A program made the position numbers and the translations under genes. 64,000 nt of DNA from Paraburkholderia heleia NBRC 101817 (GTDB taxonomy: Bacteria > Pseudomonadota > Gammaproteobacteria > Burkholderiales > Burkholderiaceae): the NCBI RefSeq assembly GCF_000739775.1, contig NZ_BBJH01000019.1, positions 123,665-187,664 on the forward strand, read 5' to 3'. Each line of letters begins with the position of its first letter. Position 1 is the stretch's first letter. The notes below the pieces were generated by a model. It saw only the letters and a list, made by a program, of their open reading frames with translations. It did not search any database and was not told where the DNA came from. Below are positions 25,178-36,182 of the stretch, piece by piece.

Positions 25178-27243
25178 GTCGTTTGCCCCTCCAGGAGCTT
25201 GCGCATTCCTTCTTCGTCGAGCACCGGCACGCCGAGTTCCTCGGCTTTTGCGAGCTTGCTGCCCGCGTCGGCGCCCGCCACCACGTAATCGGTCTTCTTC
25301 GACACCGAGCCGGCGACCTTCGCACCGGCCGCCTCCAGCCTCTCCTTCGCCTCGTCGCGCGAGAGCGTGGGCAGCGTGCCGGTGAGCACCACCGTCTTGC
25401 CGGCCAGCACGCCCACCGGCGCCTTCGGCGCGGGCGGACCTTCCGCCCATGTTACTTTGCCAGGCGCGCGCAGTTGCTCGATCACCGTGCGGTTATGCGC
25501 TTCCATAAAAAACTCGTGGATCGCGAGCGCGACGATAGGGCCCACATCATTGACTTCGAGCAATTCCTCGACCGACGCGTTCATGATTGGATCGAGCGAG
25601 CCGAAGTGCCTGGCAAGATCCTTGGCCGTCGATTCGCCCACGTGCCGGATACCGAGCGCGTAGATGAAGCGCGCAAGCGTCGTGGATTTGGCCTTCTCGA
25701 GCGAGTCGAGCAGGTTCTGCGCCGACTTGTCCGCCATGCGATCGAGCTGCGCGAGCGTGCCGAAGCCGAGATTGAAGAGATCGGCGGGCGTGCGCACGAG
25801 GTTCTGGTCGACCAGCTGGTCGATGATCTTCTCGCCCAGGCCGTCGATATCGAGCGCACGGCGCTGGGCGAAGTGCCAAAGCGCCTGCTTGCGCTGGGCC
25901 GGACAGAACAGACCGCCCGTGCAGCGTGCGATTGCCTCGTCGGGCAGCCGTTCGATGCGCGATCCGCAGACCGGGCACTCGGTCGGCATCACGAACTCGT
26001 GGGCGTTGGCCGGACGGCGGTCCATGAGCGCACTGACCACCTCGGGAATCACGTCGCCGGCGCGCCGCACGATCACCGTGTCGCCGATGCGGATGTCCTT
26101 GCGCCGCACTTCGTCTTCGTTGTGCAGCGTGGCGTTGGTCACCGTCGCGCCGCCGACGAACACCGGCTCGAGCCGCGCCACCGGCGTAATCGCGCCCGTG
26201 CGGCCCACCTGGACGTCGATGGCCAGCAGCTTCGTGAGCGCTTCCTGGGCCGGGAACTTGTGCGCGAGCGCAAAGCGCGGCGCACGCGAGACGAAGCCGA
26301 GCGCGTCCTGCTCGTCGCGGCGGTTCACCTTGTAGACCACGCCGTCGATGTCGTATGGCAGGCCATCGCGTTTCTCGCCCACGGCGCGGAAAAAGTCCAG
26401 CAGACCTTGCGCACCCTTCACGACCGCTCGCTCGGCATTGACCGGCAGGCCCATCTCCGCGTACCAGTCGAGCAGTTCGCTATGGGTGGCCGGCATCGGT
26501 TCGCCCTCGAGCACGCCGATGCCGTAAGCGAAAAACGAGAGCGGCCGCTGCGCCGTGATTCTCGGATCCAGCTGGCGCAGGCTGCCCGCCGCCGCGTTGC
26601 GCGGGTTAGCGAATTCCTTGTGGCCGGCCTCACGCTGACGCTGGTTCATGCGCTCGAAGTCGCGGCGGAACATCAGCACCTCGCCGCGCACGTCGAGCAC
26701 CTTCGGCACGTGCTTACCCTTCAGCCGCAATGGCAGCGAGCGGATCGTGCGCACGTTCTCCGTGACGTTTTCGCCCGTCGCGCCGTCGCCGCGCGTGGAC
26801 GCCTGGACGAACACCCCGTCGACATAGCGCAGCGAGATGGCCAGGCCGTCGAACTTCAGTTCAACGGCGTATTCGACCGCGCCGACTCCGGCACCCTCGA
26901 TCTTGCCGAGCGCATCGGCCACGCGCTTGTCGAACGCCACGATGTCCTCGTCGGCGAAGCCGTTGTTGAGTGACAGCATCGGCACGTCGTGGACCACGGG
27001 CTCGAAGCCCCCGGCGACTTCGCCACCCACACGCTGAGTGGGCGAATCGGGAGTGATGAGCTCGGGATGCGCGGCCTCGATCTGCTGAAGTTCGCCGAAC
27101 AGCTTGTCGTATTCCGCGTCGGGCAGCTCCGGCTGGTCGAGCACGTAGTAGGCGTGATTCGCACGCTCGAGTTCGGCGCGCAACCACACCGCGCGCTGCG
27201 CAGCGGTAGCTTCTTCGGGAGGACGGGCGGGAGTACGGACCAT
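25174..27243 (-). CDS. ligA: NAD-dependent DNA ligase
   Basis: LigA seals nicks in replication and repair using NAD+. The 689-residue protein has the Ia domain (HAYYVLDQPELPDAEYD), the adenylation domain with active-site Lys130 in ELKFDGLA, and an OB fold. A zinc finger follows (CPVCGSRIERLP, then CTGGLFCPAQRKQ), then helix-hairpin-helix repeats. The C-terminal BRCT domain starts near residue 610 (LAGKTVVLTGTLPTLSRDEA). Start MVRTPARP at 27243 gives the expected length plus a short tail. The stop overlaps the def start by 4 bp. Confidence 0.98.
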   Translation of the reverse strand: MVRTPARPPEEATAAQRAVWLRAELERANHAYYVLDQPELPDAEYDKLFGELQQIEAAHPELITPDSPTQRVGGEVAGGFEPVVHDVPMLSLNNGFADEDIVAFDKRVADALGKIEGAGVGAVEYAVELKFDGLAISLRYVDGVFVQASTRGDGATGENVTENVRTIRSLPLRLKGKHVPKVLDVRGEVLMFRRDFERMNQRQREAGHKEFANPRNAAAGSLRQLDPRITAQRPLSFFAYGIGVLEGEPMPATHSELLDWYAEMGLPVNAERAVVKGAQGLLDFFRAVGEKRDGLPYDIDGVVYKVNRRDEQDALGFVSRAPRFALAHKFPAQEALTKLLAIDVQVGRTGAITPVARLEPVFVGGATVTNATLHNEDEVRRKDIRIGDTVIVRRAGDVIPEVVSALMDRRPANAHEFVMPTECPVCGSRIERLPDEAIARCTGGLFCPAQRKQALWHFAQRRALDIDGLGEKIIDQLVDQNLVRTPADLFNLGFGTLAQLDRMADKSAQNLLDSLEKAKSTTLARFIYALGIRHVGESTAKDLARHFGSLDPIMNASVEELLEVNDVGPIVALAIHEFFMEAHNRTVIEQLRAPGKVTWAEGPPAPKAPVGVLAGKTVVLTGTLPTLSRDEAKERLEAAGAKVAGSVSKKTDYVVAGADAGSKLAKAEELGVPVLDEEGMRKLLEGQTT

Positions 27244-27550
27244 GCCTTGGGCAACTCGCTGTTGGGTTGATTTCGGACGTCAGATTATCTCAGGAAGCGG
27301 CGCGTGTCGCATCGGCTGAACGGCCAACTTCGGACCATCTTCGTGCGCCGCCGAACGGGCCTCGGCGAGGTCCTGGCCGAACGGCCAACGCTGCGACGGC
27401 CGCATTGACGCCCAAATCCAGTCATGCGGACCTGAGCGCACTGCAACACGCGTGCCGGCGTCCTCCATGCCGCATCGCCAGCACGCAAAAAAGGCGCGGC
27501 GCCTTTGCGGCGTCGCGCCTCGTCTGTTGGCCGCGTGCAGGCCTTGGGCG
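27244..27550 (-). other. zipA-ligA intergenic region
   Basis: This 307-bp gap holds the zipA terminator (27488-27520). Its remaining ~240 bp should contain a ligA promoter, but no clear -10/-35 pair stands out. No coding sequence is supported. Confidence 0.4.
27488..27520 (-). terminator. Intrinsic terminator after zipA
   Basis: On the minus strand GGCGCGACGCCGC, loop AAAG and a GGCGCCGCGCC arm form a GC-rich stem followed by TTTTTT. It would end the smc-zipA transcript before ligA. Confidence 0.7.
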
Positions 27551-28834
27551 TTACTGGCTGAACAGTCGCCGCGTGGCCGGCGAGCCGGCCGGAATGCCGG
27601 CCTGCTCCAGCTTCGCATACAGCGTCATGAGTTGCTTGTCGATCGACTGCAACACCGATTCCGGCAGCGGCCGGCGCTGGTCGTCGACCACGCGCCCGCC
27701 AATGCGCTCGGCGAGCGACTTCGCGTAGTCGCACATCAGGCGGAACGGCAGGATGTCTTCGTCGGCCACGGGCACGTCGAGGATCAGCGTAATCAGTTCG
27801 CCGCCCTTGTACGTGAGATCGTCGCGCAGGAAGTTGGTGTCGCCGAACTGCAGCATGAAAACCGGGCTCTGCTTCGCGTCGAGCTTCACGAAACGCGTAC
27901 CGTCACGCGAAAGCAGCAAGCCGTCCTGCGCAGCCACCGCCTGCACGTAGTTTGCCGACCACGGCGCGCCGTCCGACATCACGTTCACGGAAAGCTGTGC
28001 GTCGCATTGCGCCGCGAAGCCGTCCAGTTCGCGCGCCATGGCGACCGTCTCCATCATGTCCGGGAACTCGGGCGCGGCGTCGAGCGCGTCGGCAAACTGC
28101 TGCACGCCGGTCACGAATTCCGAGAACTCGAGCTCGTTGAGCGGGCCGTTGCGATTCGCGAGCTGCGCCGCCGCGCGCAGTTCCTCGTAGCGCACGCCGC
28201 TTTGGAGCAGCTCCCAACCGTCGCCGCCTTCGGGTTTGCCTTCGATGTGAACCGGCTTGCTGCCCGCGCGGCGCAGCCGCTGCGCAAACGGAATCACCCG
28301 CTCGCCCGCCACCGCTGCGCCCAGCCGGATCGGCACGATACAGTCGATGCGGCGGTCAACCACGGCGGGCGGGGCCGACGAGATCGTCGTGGCGGCCGGC
28401 ATGACCGGCTCGATGCGCTCGGCTTCGTCGGCGTCGTCCTTCACGGATTGCGGGGCAGCCGCACTCGCAGCCGGCGCCTTGTCGGCATCCTCGTGCACAC
28501 CGGATTCAGCTTCGGGAAAGCCGTTGGGTGTCGTCGTTTCGGCCTGGATGTCGGCCGGCGTGTCGAGCGGCGCCGCGGTCCCGAAACCCGGCTCCACGCG
28601 CCCGGCTTCCGCGCTGCCCGCGAGCGACGGCTCGCGGCGCGACGATGCATGCGCCGGTGCGATGAACGGGCCCGGCTCCTGGAACTCGTCGCGCTGCGTC
28701 GCTTCGACTGCCTCTTCGGGCATTGGGCGCGGCATGCGCCGGCGCACCCTCGCACCCTGCCACGCGTTGTACACCACCACGCCCCCGACTACCACGGCGC
28801 CCGCGCCGATCAACCCGAGAGTCAACTCGTCCAT
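27551..28834 (-). CDS. zipA: ZipA-like cell division protein
   Basis: ZipA anchors FtsZ to the inner membrane during division. The 427-residue protein starts with one hydrophobic segment (LTLGLIGAGAVVVGGVVVYN, about residues 5-24), with the N-terminus outside. A basic patch (RVRRRMPRPMP) and a long Pro/Ala/Glu-rich linker to about residue 180 follow. The C-terminal domain ends in a ZipA-type FtsZ-binding fold (LNFLRDDLTYKGGELITLIL region). Position between smc and ligA is standard for the group. The sequence diverges from gammaproteobacterial ZipA, so the call rests on layout and synteny. Confidence 0.85.
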   Translation of the reverse strand: MDELTLGLIGAGAVVVGGVVVYNAWQGARVRRRMPRPMPEEAVEATQRDEFQEPGPFIAPAHASSRREPSLAGSAEAGRVEPGFGTAAPLDTPADIQAETTTPNGFPEAESGVHEDADKAPAASAAAPQSVKDDADEAERIEPVMPAATTISSAPPAVVDRRIDCIVPIRLGAAVAGERVIPFAQRLRRAGSKPVHIEGKPEGGDGWELLQSGVRYEELRAAAQLANRNGPLNELEFSEFVTGVQQFADALDAAPEFPDMMETVAMARELDGFAAQCDAQLSVNVMSDGAPWSANYVQAVAAQDGLLLSRDGTRFVKLDAKQSPVFMLQFGDTNFLRDDLTYKGGELITLILDVPVADEDILPFRLMCDYAKSLAERIGGRVVDDQRRPLPESVLQSIDKQLMTLYAKLEQAGIPAGSPATRRLFSQ

Positions 28835-28960
28835 GCATGCTCCATCAGCAATTCTTTTTCGACGGCGCGCTCATTGCGCGCGCCGCTTCTCCGGCAAGCG
28901 CATTGCGCGCCGCGGCCGCCTCACCGACGGCGCCGCCGGCCACGCAACGCGTGCCGTCCG

Positions 28961-31900
28961 TTAGACCGAATTCTGGGCAAAACCCGCCGCAGTTTCCATG
29001 TCGACCGCGACGATGCGCGAAACGCCTTGCTCCTGCATCGTCACGCCAATGAGCTGCTGTGCCATCTCCATGGCGATCTTGTTGTGCGAAATGAACAGGA
29101 ACTGTGTTTTGTCCGACATCGCGCGAACAAGGTTCGCGAAACGCTCGGTGTTCGCGTCGTCGAGCGGCGCGTCCACTTCGTCGAGCAGACAGAACGGCGC
29201 CGGGTTGAGCTGGAACATCGCGAACACGAGGGCCGTGGCCGTGAGCGCTTTCTCGCCGCCCGACAGCAGGTGGATCGTCGAATTCTTCTTGCCGGGCGGC
29301 TGCGCCATCACCTGCACGCCCGCGTCGAGAATCTCGTCGCCGGTCATGATGAGCTTCGCCTGGCCGCCGCCGAACAGGCGCGGGAACAGCTCGCCGAAAT
29401 GACGGTTCACTTCGTCGAACGTGCCCTGCAGCAGCGTGCGCGTTTCCTGGTCGATCTTGCGGATGGCGTCTTCGAGCGTTTCGATCGCGCTCGTGAGGTC
29501 CGCCGACTGCGCGTCGAGGAAGGTCTTGCGCTCCTTCGCCGCGGCCAGTTCGTCGAGCGCGGCCATGTTCACGGGTCCGAGCGCCGCGATCGCGTTGTTG
29601 ATGCGCGTGACTTCGCCTTGCAGGTACGACGGCTTCATATCCGCCGTGAGCTTTTCCTGCAGCGCGGCCTCGTCGACGCCCGCGGCCTGCAGTTGCTCGA
29701 CGAACTGCTCGCCATTCAGCCGCGCGGCCTGTTCCTTCAGCTGAAGCTCGGTGATGCGCTCGCGCAGCGGCTGCAGCGCGCGCTCCGCGGCGAGGCGTGT
29801 TTCGTCGGCGGCGCGCAGCTTCGCCGTCAGGTCGTCGAGTTCGGCGCGCGCGGCGCGCAGCGTGTCTTCCTTCTGGGCGCGGATTTCCAGCGCATCCTGC
29901 AGGCCCGTGTGTGCGGTCTGCTCGTTGATCGTTTCCAGTTCGGCGCGCGCGTCTTCCAGCGACGCGGCCACGCGTTCGCCCTGATCGTGCGCGACCTGAA
30001 TGTTGCGCCTGAATTCTTCGATGCGGTTCGCCATGTTGCGCGCGGCAAAGCGCGCGTCGGCCGCCGCGCGCTCGAGGTCGCGCGCCTCATTGCGCGCCGC
30101 GCCGAGTTCCTCGTCGAGCGCCTCGAAGGCGAGCTGGTTGTCCTCGAAGCGGGCCTGCAGCTCGGCGAGCTCCCCATCATGGCGCTCGAAGTTCGCTTCC
30201 GACTCCGCGCGCAACGCGCGCTGCTCTTCGATCTGCGTGCGGATCTCGTCGAGCTCTTCGCGGATCTGCGTACTGCGCGCGGTGTAGCGCTCATGCGCCT
30301 GGGTCAGCTTCAGCACGTCCATCTGCAGCGCGTGCACGCGCTGGGTCGCGCGCTCGGCCTGCTGACGCATATCCGTGAGCACCTGGGCGGCTTGCGTGTG
30401 CGCCGCTTCCGCGCGCACGACTGCCGTGCGTGCCTCGTCGGCGAGCAATGCTTGAGCGCGCACCTGGCGCTCGAGATTCCCGATTTCCTGCTGACGTGCG
30501 AGCATGCCGGCCTGCTCGGTGTCGGCGGCGTACAGCTGCACGCCCACGCGCGTTACCACGTGACCCGCCTTCACGACGAACGCACCGCTGCCCGGCAGTT
30601 GCGCGCGCTGGGCGAGCGCCTCGGCGAGGTCGTTGGCGACGTAGGTCGAGCCGAGCCATTCGGTGAGCACCGCGCGCAAGCCCGCATCGTCGATACGCAC
30701 GAGCGAGAGCAGCGGCGTGAGGCCTGCCACTGCAGCGCTCGCCTGACCCGCGGCCGGCGGCGAGTAGAACGCAAGCTTCGCAGGCGGAGCGTCGCTCGCG
30801 AATGCCTTCACCCAGTCGAGGTTCGACACCTCGAGCGCGGCGAGCCGCTCGCGCAGCACCGATTCGAGCGCCGTTTCCCAACCCGCTTCGACATGCAGCT
30901 TCTTCCAGAGGCGCGGCAACGCACCCAGTTCGTGACGTTCGAGCCAAGGCTGGATCTTGCCTTCCGTCTGCACGTTTTCCTGCAACTGCTTGAGTGCGGC
31001 GAGACGGGCTTCGAACTGGTGGATCTGCGCATTTTCCGCCTGCACGCGCTCGTGCGCGGCGCGGCGCTGCGCGTCGAGGCGCGGCACCGTTTCCTGCGCG
31101 TCGGCGAGGCGCGCCTGCGCTTCGTGCAGGACTTCCTCCTGCTCGGCCAGCTGCATGCGCAACTCTTCGAGTTGAGCTTCGTCCGGTGCGTCGAGGCCGC
31201 CTTCCTCCGACTTCAGACGCTCGTGGCGCTGCTGAAGCTGCTGCAGCATCTGATCGGCGTTGCGCTGATGCGCGGCTTCGAGCTTGATGGCCTGCTCGGT
31301 GCGCGCGATGCCCGCGCGCTCGTCGTTCAATTGCCCCTGGGCATCGCGCCAGCGGTTTTCGAGCGTGGGCAGCGCTTCCTGCTTCGCCGCCGCCTCTTCC
31401 TCGGCCAGCGCCGCCTTTTCCTCGGCGACCGCCAGTTGCTCTTCGGCGTCTTCGATATCGTCCTGCGCCTTCTGCGCCTGGACTTGCCATTGCTCGCGCT
31501 GCGCCGTGAGCGCCGCGATCTGCGCCTGCACGCGGTTGCGCGACTCGACGATGAACTTGATCTCGGCTTCGAGGCGGCTCACCTCGGCGTTCGCTTCGTA
31601 AAGCGCGCCCTGCGCGCCCTGCATGGCGTCGCTTGCTGAGTAGTGGGCCACGCGCAGCGTTTCGAGCTGCGCTTCCACTTCGCGCAGCTGCGCGGTATGG
31701 CGCTCCAGGTCGATCTGTGCCTGCTCGATCGCGCGCTGCTGGCGTTGCTGCTCGCCCGCTGCCTCGTTCTTGCGCAGAAGCCACAGAAGGCGCTGCTTTT
31801 CCTCGCCCTCGGATTGCAGTTCGCGGAATTTCGTGGCGACGACCGCCTGGCCTTCGAGCTTTTCGAGGTTGCTGGACAGCTCGCGCACGATGTCTTCGAC

Positions 31901-32479
31901 ACGCGTAAGGTTCTCGCGCGTGTCATGCAGGCGGTTCTCGGTCTCGCGGCGGCGTTCCTTGTATTTCGAAACGCCCGCGGCTTCTTCGAGGAACACGCGC
32001 AGCTCTTCGGGCTTTGCCTCGATGATCCGCGCGATCATGCCCTGCCCGATGATCGCGTAGGCGCGCGGGCCGAGGCCCGTCCCCAGGAAAATGTCCTGGA
32101 TATCGCGCCGGCGCGCCGGCAGGTTGTTGATGTAGTAGCTCGACGTGCCGTCGCGCGTGAGCACGCGCTTCACGGCGATCTCGGCATACTGGCCCCACTG
32201 GCCGGCGGCGCGGCCGTCCGCGTTGTCGAACACCAGTTCGACGCTCGCGCGGCTGCCCGGCTTGCGCGCGGTGGAACCGTTGAAGATGACGTCCTGCATC
32301 GACTCGCCGCGCAGCTCGGACGCCCGGGACTCACCCAGCACCCAGCGCACCGCGTCGATGATGTTGGATTTCCCACAGCCGTTTGGCCCGACCACCCCGA
32401 CGAGTTGGCCCGGAACCTGGAAATGCGTGGGATCGACGAATGATTTGAAGCCAGCGAGTTTAATCGAGGTCAGACGCAC
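28961..32479 (-). CDS. smc: Chromosome segregation protein SMC
   Basis: SMC dimers with ScpA/ScpB condense and organise the chromosome. The 1172-residue protein begins VRLTSIKLAGFKSFVDPT and has Walker A in GPNGCGKSNIIDAVRW (near residue 32). Two long coiled-coil arms rich in Glu, Ala, Gln and Arg flank a hinge at about residues 510-660. The C-terminal signature LSGGEKALTATALVFA and Walker B FCLLDEVDAPLDDANTE complete the ATPase head. GTG at 32479 is chosen because the conserved N-terminus starts there; the open frame upstream to 32647 looks non-coding. Confidence 0.97.
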   Translation of the reverse strand: MRLTSIKLAGFKSFVDPTHFQVPGQLVGVVGPNGCGKSNIIDAVRWVLGESRASELRGESMQDVIFNGSTARKPGSRASVELVFDNADGRAAGQWGQYAEIAVKRVLTRDGTSSYYINNLPARRRDIQDIFLGTGLGPRAYAIIGQGMIARIIEAKPEELRVFLEEAAGVSKYKERRRETENRLHDTRENLTRVEDIVRELSSNLEKLEGQAVVATKFRELQSEGEEKQRLLWLLRKNEAAGEQQRQQRAIEQAQIDLERHTAQLREVEAQLETLRVAHYSASDAMQGAQGALYEANAEVSRLEAEIKFIVESRNRVQAQIAALTAQREQWQVQAQKAQDDIEDAEEQLAVAEEKAALAEEEAAAKQEALPTLENRWRDAQGQLNDERAGIARTEQAIKLEAAHQRNADQMLQQLQQRHERLKSEEGGLDAPDEAQLEELRMQLAEQEEVLHEAQARLADAQETVPRLDAQRRAAHERVQAENAQIHQFEARLAALKQLQENVQTEGKIQPWLERHELGALPRLWKKLHVEAGWETALESVLRERLAALEVSNLDWVKAFASDAPPAKLAFYSPPAAGQASAAVAGLTPLLSLVRIDDAGLRAVLTEWLGSTYVANDLAEALAQRAQLPGSGAFVVKAGHVVTRVGVQLYAADTEQAGMLARQQEIGNLERQVRAQALLADEARTAVVRAEAAHTQAAQVLTDMRQQAERATQRVHALQMDVLKLTQAHERYTARSTQIREELDEIRTQIEEQRALRAESEANFERHDGELAELQARFEDNQLAFEALDEELGAARNEARDLERAAADARFAARNMANRIEEFRRNIQVAHDQGERVAASLEDARAELETINEQTAHTGLQDALEIRAQKEDTLRAARAELDDLTAKLRAADETRLAAERALQPLRERITELQLKEQAARLNGEQFVEQLQAAGVDEAALQEKLTADMKPSYLQGEVTRINNAIAALGPVNMAALDELAAAKERKTFLDAQSADLTSAIETLEDAIRKIDQETRTLLQGTFDEVNRHFGELFPRLFGGGQAKLIMTGDEILDAGVQVMAQPPGKKNSTIHLLSGGEKALTATALVFAMFQLNPAPFCLLDEVDAPLDDANTERFANLVRAMSDKTQFLFISHNKIAMEMAQQLIGVTMQEQGVSRIVAVDMETAAGFAQNSV

Positions 32480-32647
32480 GGCGATATCGCTGTTTGAATA
32501 GTGGTGAACGGGACCGCCCGCGCCATATGTCTCTCTCCGCCGCGCGCCACGTATCGATCGCGCGACGGCGGAGTGCGCACTGGCAGCCGCCACGGCTCGC
32601 CGTACGAACGCGCATGCGCGCGTGCGGCCGGCGGGAATCAGCGGCAA

Positions 32648-33739
32648 TCATACCATCGCGCGCGCGCCATTCCGCGCGCGGGAAGGCCCTGGGCCCGTGC
32701 CGCCGCCTGCGCTGCCGCCGCCGTTGCTATCGCCGCCGCCGGGGCCGCTGCTGTCGGCGTCGTCCGCATCGTCGGTGCGGCTGGTGTCGGCGTGGGTCAT
32801 GACGCTCGCGTCGGCGCTCGCGTGTGTGCCGCCCTTGCGCGCGTCCTGCGCCCGGTGCACCCAGCTCGACAGCAGGGAAGCAAGCACGATGCACGCGCCG
32901 CCCGCCCATTCGCGCGGGCCCGGCGTCTCGCCGGCGAAGAGCCACGACGTGAGCGCCGTCACGACGATCTCGAACAGCATGATGATCGAAGCGCGGTTCG
33001 CCGGCACCCGGGCAAGTCCGTACTGAACGAGCATGTTGTTGGTGCCGAGCACGATGCCGAGCGCGAGCACGAGCAGCACGACGCGCGCGAGGTGCTCGCC
33101 GGCCGGCGCAGCCGTCATCGGCTCGAAACAGGAGGTCAGCGCGCCGAATAGCGCCGCGCCCGCGAAGATCACGGCGGTGCGCATCTCCGGCTTCATGTGC
33201 GGCAGCACGCGGCTCGTCTTCACGACGAGGACGTTGCTCATCGCGAAACCCATGCCGCCGATCAGCCCCGCCCATTCGGCCGCGCTGGCGGGCAGCGGCA
33301 CGCCGAGCCGCGGCGACCAGAGCATCAGCACCGCGCCCAGCAGCGAAAGCGCCGCAAGCGCGCCGCCCGCCCAGTTCAGGCGCTCGTGCAGGATGAAGTG
33401 CGCGAAGATCGCCGTCCACGCCGGGGTCAGATAAAAGAGCAGCAGTACGCGCATCACTTCGCCGTGGATCGCGCCCCACACGAACCCGACGTTGGTCACG
33501 CCCGCGGCGAGTCCGAGCATCGGCAGCACCCAGTGCCAGCGCACGCTCGCGAGCGAGCGCCAGCGCAGCACCAGCACGAAGAGGCAGCCGGCCGCGCTCG
33601 TTGCGGCGCTGGAGGCCGTGCCGGTGAGCCCGGCGGCCGCCAGCATGCGCAGCGGATACCAGACAAAACCCCAGACGGACGCGCCAATCATGATGGCGAG
33701 CGTCGGCCAGGCGGCGCGCAAGCTCGTGCCCTGGCTCAT
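32648..33739 (-). CDS. EamA/DMT-family transporter
   Basis: This 363-residue integral membrane protein has about ten hydrophobic segments in two EamA repeats. The first (IMIGASVWGFVWYPLRML to about residue 145) includes LLFYLTPAWTAIFAHFILHERL, and the second includes ASIIMLFEIVVTALTSWLFAGETPG. Both carry the typical 'P or E near the end of helix 4/9' features of drug/metabolite exporters. The substrate is unknown. The C-terminal ~45 residues are Gly/Asp/Ser-rich and probably cytoplasmic and disordered. ATG at 33739 is chosen over the frame's upstream extension to 33844. It diverges from dapC. Confidence 0.88.
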   Translation of the reverse strand: MSQGTSLRAAWPTLAIMIGASVWGFVWYPLRMLAAAGLTGTASSAATSAAGCLFVLVLRWRSLASVRWHWVLPMLGLAAGVTNVGFVWGAIHGEVMRVLLLFYLTPAWTAIFAHFILHERLNWAGGALAALSLLGAVLMLWSPRLGVPLPASAAEWAGLIGGMGFAMSNVLVVKTSRVLPHMKPEMRTAVIFAGAALFGALTSCFEPMTAAPAGEHLARVVLLVLALGIVLGTNNMLVQYGLARVPANRASIIMLFEIVVTALTSWLFAGETPGPREWAGGACIVLASLLSSWVHRAQDARKGGTHASADASVMTHADTSRTDDADDADSSGPGGGDSNGGGSAGGGTGPGPSRARNGARAMV

Positions 33740-34049
33740 GGCTCGCGCCTGCCTTGGCGCTGCAACGCGTTCGCGGCACACGGGTCGTGGCCCGAAACGC
33801 CGTTCGAAGATTTCATGCTTTTCCTTTATTTCGTCGCCCGGCAAGCACCGGCGGCGAGCGCGCGGGATCCGGCCGGCGCCCGCAGCGGCGGCGGCGCCAC
33901 GCTATAATCGACCGCTTGCAGCCGCAACGCCGCGCCGCGCGTCCGTGGTTTTCGCCCAGCGCGGTGCAACCGGCTCGCCGGCCCGCAGCGGCCACGCCAA
34001 TCCTGCGCGCCGCGCCATCCGTCTTTTGCCCACGCCTGTCCAGCCTCAA
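33740..34049. promoter_or_regulatory. Divergent DMT transporter/dapC intergenic region
   Basis: This 310-bp gap has no gene. TATAAT at 33903-33908 on the plus strand is a consensus -10 box, probably for dapC, with a leader of about 135 nt. No recognisable -35 lies 16-18 bp upstream in the GCGGCGGCG run, so activation or an extended -10 may be needed. Confidence 0.4.
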
Positions 34050-35273
34050 GTGAATCCGCTACTCGACACCCTTCAGTCCTATCCCTTCGAAAAGCTGCGC
34101 GTGCTCTTCAAGGACGTCGCGCCGAACGCCGGCCTGCGCCACATCAGCTTCGGGATCGGCGAGCCGAAACACCCCACGCCCGCGCTGATCCGCGACGCCA
34201 TCGTCGCTTCGCTCGACGGCCTCTCGTCGTACCCGGCCACGGCGGGCACCCCGGCGCTGCGCGAGTCGATTGCGAACTGGGTGAAGGCGCGCTACGGGCT
34301 GCCGGCGATCGATGCGAATACGGAAATCCTGCCCGTCTCCGGCTCGCGCGAGGCGCTGTTCGCGCTCGCGCAGGCCGTGATCGACCCGACAGCGGGCGCG
34401 AAGGACCCGGCAAAGCGGGCGATCGTACTCTGCCCGAACCCTTTCTACCAGATCTACGAAGGTGCCGCGCTGCTCGGCGGCGGCGAGCCGTACTTCGTGA
34501 ACAGCGATCCGGCACGCAACTTCGCCTGCGACTATTCGCAGGTTCCCGCAGAAGTCTGGGCGCGCACGCAGCTGCTGTACGTGTGCTCGCCGGGCAATCC
34601 CACCGGCGCCGTGCTCACGCTCGACGACTGGCGCGAGCTGTTCGCGCTCTCCGAGCGCTACGGCTTCGTGATCGCCTCGGACGAGTGCTACTCGGAAATC
34701 TATTTCGACGAAGCGAATCCGCCGCTCGGCGGTCTCGAAGCGGCGCACAAGCTGGGCCGCGGCTTCGAGCGCCTCGTCATGCTGTCGAGCCTTTCGAAGC
34801 GCTCGAACGCGCCGGGCATGCGCTCGGGCTTCGTCGCCGGGGACGCCGCCATCCTCAAGCCGTTCCTGCTGTACCGCACCTATCACGGCGCTGCCTTGTC
34901 GCCGGTCTGGCAGTCCGCCAGCATCGCGGCCTGGGGCGACGAGGCGCACGTGCGCGAAAACCGCGCGAAATACGTGAAGAAGTTCTCGACCGTCACACCC
35001 ATGCTCGCCGACGTGCTCGACGTGAAATTGCCCGACGCCGCGTTCTATCTCTGGGCCAACGTCGCTCGCACCGGCCTCACGGACACCGCGTTCGCCCAGC
35101 GCCTCTACGCCGACTATAATGTGACGGTTCTGCCCGGGTCGTACCTCGCACGCGAGGCGCACGGCACGAATCCGGGTAAAGACTTCGTGCGCATGGCGCT
35201 CGTCGCCGACGTCGAGGAGTGCATCGAGGGCGCGCAGCGCATCGTCGAGTTCTGCCGCTCGCTCAAACCGTAA
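34050..35273 (+). CDS. dapC: Succinyldiaminopimelate transaminase
   Basis: DapC transaminates N-succinyl-2-amino-6-ketopimelate in lysine and meso-DAP synthesis, using PLP. The 407-residue fold-type I aminotransferase has SFGIGEPKHPTP, VCSPGNPTGAV, the Asp of IASDECYSEIYFDE, and SSLSKRSNAPGMRSGF with the PLP lysine. A C-terminal LPGSYLAREAHGTNPG contributes the substrate Arg region. The start is GTG at 34050 (VNPLLDTLQSYPFEKL); the upstream open frame is not protein-like. dapD and dapE downstream support the pathway call. Confidence 0.93.
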   Translation: MNPLLDTLQSYPFEKLRVLFKDVAPNAGLRHISFGIGEPKHPTPALIRDAIVASLDGLSSYPATAGTPALRESIANWVKARYGLPAIDANTEILPVSGSREALFALAQAVIDPTAGAKDPAKRAIVLCPNPFYQIYEGAALLGGGEPYFVNSDPARNFACDYSQVPAEVWARTQLLYVCSPGNPTGAVLTLDDWRELFALSERYGFVIASDECYSEIYFDEANPPLGGLEAAHKLGRGFERLVMLSSLSKRSNAPGMRSGFVAGDAAILKPFLLYRTYHGAALSPVWQSASIAAWGDEAHVRENRAKYVKKFSTVTPMLADVLDVKLPDAAFYLWANVARTGLTDTAFAQRLYADYNVTVLPGSYLAREAHGTNPGKDFVRMALVADVEECIEGAQRIVEFCRSLKP

Positions 35274-35354
35274 AGCCTTCGCATGCGCGCCGGGGTCCCG
35301 CCCCTCGCGGCGCGCAACACCGCTTTCCACCATCAATCTCACGAAATCACCACC

Positions 35355-36181
<827 letters not shown>

Positions 36182-36182
<1 letters not shown>

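Noticed and set aside
27452..31639. A plus-strand open frame of about 1395 codons opposite zipA and smc
   Set aside because: It is the antisense shadow of SMC, whose coiled-coil codons produce long stop-free frames on the other strand. It has no family features and no ribosome site.
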